A stretch of 64,000 nucleotides of DNA. Source: Notospermus geniculatus. Taxonomy: Eukaryota > Nemertea > Pilidiophora > Heteronemertea > Lineidae. The position numbers were made by a program, and so were the translations under genes. Of this stretch, positions 54,901 to 60,900 are shown piece after piece (the stretch's first letter is position 1; each line of letters starts with the position of its first letter). The notes under the pieces were generated by a model, which did no database searches, was not told where the DNA came from, and worked only from the letters and a program-made list of their open reading frames with translations. Location: assembly GCA_002633025.1 (NCBI GenBank), contig NMRB01000278.1:99570-163569 (forward strand). Direction: 5' to 3'.

Positions 54901-57900
54901 GGGGCATTTTCGTGGGCGGGCAGGATGTAAAACGTTATTATTTTTGTAGTCGACCTAATGCATGTGAATTTACCTGTATGTTTCAGAGAAAGAAATCAAA
55001 AGGAAGATGAAACAATTAAGAAATCAATATAGCAAGGCAAAGAAACCACAACCAAGTGGCAGTGCCCAGAAAAACCTAACGCCACGAGTGAAATGGATCT
55101 TGGAAAAACTCAAATTCCTGGAGCCTTTCATTGGGGTGAAAGTAACAAAAACAAATTTGGATACGGTTTGTACATTTTATTATCAAAATTCAGAAAAACA
55201 ATTGATTTTACAATTCTTTTACACTTCAAACATGTCAAAGCGACTCTCTCAACCTACAGCGCATGTCCGACAATCATACATAATCAACACATCTTATATC
55301 CTAACTTGTCTGCGACATATTCTAGGACTAGGAGTACCAATAAATACACCGGTGTAGGAAAAGGAATGTGCACAGATAATCTTTTTACCAAGTTTTGCTC
55401 AGTGAATGTGGTTTTCTTGCCAAGATACTTTCCCATACTCTGAATTAAGTACTCTTTCAAGAACTGCCTTTGCTCCTTTGCAATGGCCTGTTGCATTTCT
55501 AGCTTGGGTGGGCTCCAAATCAACTAATCCAAGATCATCCCTCCATTTTCCTTCGATGAAGTTGTATTCAGAATCTTCACAATCATGTAGCTTTGAATCT
55601 ATGTAATGGGGTTACTGGTTTTCAATAAGAAAGTTATGCAGACAGCAGGCAGCAAGTATTATGCATTCCACATATTCTGGTTCAAGTCGAATGGTAGTAT
55701 GAAAGACACGAAACCTATTGGCGAGTATACCAAACGCATTTTCTACAATTCTGCGCGCCCTACTGAATCGATACCTGAATACCTGTGTGTCATGGTCAAG
55801 GTTCCTGAAGGGATATGGTTTCATCAAGTCATCGCGCAGTGGAAATGCGTCATCTCCTATGATATGATAATGACACTCTTTATTACAACCAGGAACAAAC
55901 TTGGGGGAGGGAAAGGACATAGTATTGGCATCCATGCCCTGTTTCAGATCAGAGTGCAGAAAGATTCCAGCATCACCACTTCGTCCAGTGGCCCCTACAT
56001 TTATGTAAAGAAACGTGTAATTAGCATCCACTAGTGCCATGAGAACAACACTAAAAAAGCCCTTATAGTTAAAATAAGTGGATCCACTGCATGCAGGCTG
56101 AATAATAGCAACATGCTTGCCATCTAAGGCTCCTAAACATAATGGGTAGTTCCACTTTGCTTCGAAATCCTTTGCCACAGTTTGCCACTCTTCGCTTGTT
56201 TTTGGAACCTGTAAAAGCATGAAAATCAAGCATAAATTAATTGTAGTCTATCATCATGACCATATTCAATTTCAGGTATCTTTTAGAGATAGTGAATCAG
56301 ATGAAGACCAAACAAACACGAGTGGTGAAATGCTTCAGAAGGATAATGATGATGATAATGATGATGATGATGACTCCATTATGGATGTAGAGGAGTACAC
56401 AACCAAATCAAGGTCAACAAAGTGTCCAACCAAAATAAAACCCAATAGGAAAGCAAAAAAAATGAAACGGGATGAGCAAGAGCTTGAACTTCTCAAGGGG
56501 TTGACTCAGTCTCTATATGAGCCTGATCCAAAGCCAGAAAATACTGAGACCAAGGCAGATGAAATTACAGCATTTTGTAGTTATGTAGACCATAGCTTAC
56601 GTAACATGAGCACTAGAACACAAAATATTGTCAAGAATAACATCCAAAACACTGTGTTTCAGGCTCAAATGGGCATGTTGCCAGGCCAACACGTCCAGCA
56701 AGTGCAACAAGTCCAACAACAGACTTATACTGCAATGCTCAATTCTGAACCAGGCCATCAAAGCTACTCAGAAATGCTTATGCAAGCAATGCCAAACAAT
56801 TCTAATTTGGATGCATAGGTTACCTTCAGATAGATGTCTTTGAGGTTCCTGTAGATAGCCTGGCAGGTCTCTCTCACAATTCCAGAAATGGTTCGCTCTC
56901 CCAGGCGATAAGCAAACATCAGGCTTCTGAAAGTTTCTCCTGGAAAAGTGAAAGGAACTTGATAATTCATATCAATCAGCCATGTTTACAAAATGTAGGC
57001 ATAGCCTACATACAGTTAAGCCCAAATTTATTCATACCCCATGAAAAATTACAGGAAAAATATTTAGAAAATAGACATCAGCTGAACTGGCATGTCTGAG
57101 GCTTCATTGAATGACTTTTATTCGGAATAGGCCTATACAGAGATTTAAAAAATATGGGCAAAATATCACAGAAATATCACAATTTCAAAATAAATATCAT
57201 GAAAAACCTAACTTTCTAAAATTCCAAATATTTGACTCGAAATCGAGATCATATCATACTATGACCAATTCTAAAAATTACAGTAAAGAAAGTTTTCGAA
57301 AATCTCACTTCGATTTTGTGAAATTGCAAAATATCAATTGCATTTTCACATTTGATACTTAGATAATTTCAAGAATTTTGAAGAAAAAAATTCAATGCCA
57401 CCAGGCCCACATAGTCAAATGAAAAAAGATTCCACCTAATTTTCTGACTTGTTCAATCATACGAGACAGTATTTTGAATAAATGGCAAAAAGTGAAGAAA
57501 AAGGCGTCAAAATCACGCAGTTTTTCAAAATTATGCCGCAAAAACGAAGATGTATATTAACGCAACATTTCTTCACAAAGGTTCCATGATTAAAGGTTGT
57601 ATGATGTGAAATCAATTTCGAACCAAATTTATCTGAAAGGGGCTGGAAGGTGAAAAATCAAAAAGTCCAGTTCTGCGCCTGTAAGAGGGGATATGAGTAA
57701 TGGTTGGAATGTCCATAACAAAAATGAATAGAAAAACATTCCAGTGACCCATGCTTATCCATTTCTGACTTGACCTTATGATGACGAGTTCAATAGTTGG
57801 GGAATAGGGTTTTATTGACCATCCATGGGGATGGGTTGCATAATCTTTGCCAGTCATTTCCTTTCAGAATAGGTGAGACCAGGCTAGTGAATCAATGAAT

Positions 57901-60900
57901 GAAAAGGTGACAATAGCCCTGACTGCCAACACCTCTGGTGACAGGCCACTCATGATAGAAATTGACTAACAATTGAATGGACCTGTCCCTTTTCCTAGGC
58001 CTGACCCACATTCTGTGAAGTGTTATGCCAGTGTTATGGTGTGCTGATTATGGCAAGAATATTTGGTTCTTCTATCCATGGTTTACACCCAAAGTGGTGT
58101 CTTCTTCAAAGCCCTTTTTTCATAAAAACAAAATTTTGTTTTTCTATTTTAGGGTTTTAATCCAAAAAGATAAGCCCCTGCTTAAACTGCCTACCCATTC
58201 TTGCCAAAATATAACATCATTTTCACAGACTTTCCTGCAGCTGAAAAATCCATTGTTTAATTTAATTTTTTCTTTTTTCACCTTCCAGCCCCTTTTCAAA
58301 AGATTGGTTTTTCATGATAGGCGTACAGTGTATTTTGATATTGTGATATCGTCGTGATATTTTGACAATATTTTTCAATCTCTGTACATTTCAACTATGT
58401 CATAAAATGAAGCCACAGCCGTGCCAGTTCAACTGATAGGTATTTTCTAAATATTTTTCCTGTAATTTTTCATGGGGTATGAATAAATTCGAGCTTAACT
58501 GTATGTAGGCTATGCCAACATTTTGTAAACGTGGCTGATTGATATGAATTATCAAGTTCCTTTCACTTTTCCAGGACGAGGAGAAACTTTCAGAAGCCTG
58601 ATGTTCGCTTATCGCGTGGGAGAGCGAACCATGACTGTACATGAAATTCATAAATATTTTGTGTTTATTGGATGTGTTTATTGGGTCAAGGTTTACTTCA
58701 TGTTCAGAGTTTGTGAAATTTTGTGTTACTGTTAATAAAACATTTTATTTTATATTTTATATTTTTTAAACTGTGTTTGGTATTCTTCACTCTTGCCTAG
58801 TCATACTGACACAAGGTCATTGCAGGGATGTGACAAGTGAAATTCCCTGAAACCGCTGTAAAAGTCTCCCCCTAAACCTGGTCATCACCAATAGTCCTTT
58901 CCAAGGGAGATGGTTGCTGGTCACAAGGGCCAGGGGCAACATGATCGCCGTGTGAATCTCCCATTTTTATAACTGGGCCTGTTTTTTTTTAACTAGGCCT
59001 AGGGCCTACATGTAACTGGATCACGAAACAGTTTGATCACAAGCCAGAGAAAAATCAGAGGGTAGGCCTACCTGCTACGCCACCTTTCCTTGAAAGGCCA
59101 ATGGAACAATGTATTGTAGGCTGATCCTCTCCCTCCCCCACCCCCCAACCACCACCCCCACTGGCATGGTTCAAGTTACTTTCTGGTACCTACCTGTTGC
59201 CAAAAACCGCAAGGTAATGGCCAACCTCTCAGCTGGAGATGTAGCACTTCTCAAACGAGTACTTTGCTTGGTGATATCGGGCGTCACAAACTCTAGGAGT
59301 GTCTTGAATAACTGTGGATTCATACGGAAGTGTTGTTTGTAGCACACGCTGTCTTCGAGTTCTAGCTCTTTTACAAGGGTATTGTACACGCCTAGCTCCG
59401 TTCTCCGAAGAATCCATTGTTTGGTCCACAGCTTACGGAATGAGGCCTTGTATCTGGCTAAACGTCTGCGACGCAATATCAGATAAACTGCTAAAATAGT
59501 GCGTAGTTTCTGCCGCAGTTTGTGCCGCCTGTTTATCGCCGCCATTGCCGCCAAAATTTGTAATGGCCGGAGGGTCTAGGAGCCAACGCAAGATGGCAGC
59601 ACTGGTTTGATGTCGCTTCGAAGATGCTACTGAACGCCAAGTTTTGGGCAGGTGTGCTCTCACCAGGATCCACTGGCAGCCAACTCTGGCGTCGAGAGGC
59701 GTCCAGCGGCGTTCAGTCGAACGCTTCTGGACGCCAGATTTGGCGGCCAGTGTGCTGCTAGCTTTAGAGCAAAATAACTTTTACATTTTCAGCAAATATT
59801 TTTCTCCTCATAGTCAATTTTCTCCCCAAACGACCATGTTGCAGTTCCAATCATACTAGACCAAATTCAAGTATTGTTTTAATACACAATGGTATACAAT
59901 GATTTAACTCAAAAGGCAAATTCAGTCCAGCCCAGCATGTCATATACATTGTACAATAAAACAGTCAACCCTGACCAAACAAACACTCTTCACACCTATG
60001 CTAATTAGGCTTAATTGTGCCTGTTGGTGGGTGCAGTGAGCTGTGGGAGTGCGTGTTCCTGGTGAACAGCCTTCATGGCTGACTACACAACAAATTGAGA
60101 AGGGTAATTAGGGTTTGGAATAAAACCTCACTATTCCATAAAGGAAGATTGACATCATGCTGTAAAAAGGTGCCAACGCAATTGTTATCAATGAAAATAA
60201 AAATAAAAACTGTGCCTCGCTGCTATATTAGGAAATATTGAATTTAATCGCTGTCTATTTACTTTTGACTAAGGGCCGATTTTATAAACGATGGCTAAGA
60301 TAACCATCGGGTTCATTGACCCTTAGTTGACAAATTGTTTGTTAATCGAAGTGAAATTTTCGATTTTATGAATCGTTGATAGCCAAACATTCTAAAAATA
60401 AAAATGTTTACTTTGATTAATTAGCGGTTTTCAGAACAGCCGATGGTTAAACCGAGGTTTATCTTAGCTATCGTTTATTAAATCGGCCCTAGGGGTGTAC
60501 AAGGTATAGCACAACATGTTTTACATTGTACCTGAAGGCATAATCCTGCAAGGTACTTGAGTTGCATCTTGCTCATTGCGAAAGGTCGCGACGTCGCATA
60601 AAGACGTCAGACTTAGGCTTAGGCTTTCATGGTTGTCCATTGGCTATAAATGTTCCTGATTTACCTACCAAGATCGTGGCAGAGTCCAGCCATCTGTACA
60701 CAGAGAACATCCCGCTCATCAATATTCAACTCAGGCTGGTTATTCTGTATATGTCTCGTCCACTTACCAGCTAAATGACAAACACTGAAAATGCAAATAA
60801 TCGGTGTGCCTATTATTTACATGTATGTCTGTTTTGAGGACATGTTCATACTATTTGAGGCATGCCGAGCGTTCTGTAAAATTCGTGCGAAGGCACACAT

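Larger units (their letters stand above)
52462..60497. mobile_element. Tc1/mariner-like inverted-repeat element B, hosting a Harbinger element
   Basis: The termini CACCCTTAGTCAAAAGTAAA (52462) and the complement ending at 60497 match for about 50 bp (ATAGACAGCG, TTCAATATTTC) and are flanked by TA. The left TA is shared with element A. The right terminus is split by a 217-bp MITE (60273-60489). The interior near 52600-52760 resembles the inner arm of the 22169-23203 element. Most of the interior is a Harbinger element and a CT/GA-rich repeat. Confidence 0.7.

Noticed and set aside
54115-60002. CATAGGTGTGAA inverted pair as Harbinger TIRs
   Set aside because: Only 12 bases match and flanking 3-bp duplications could not be shown; noted as unproven.
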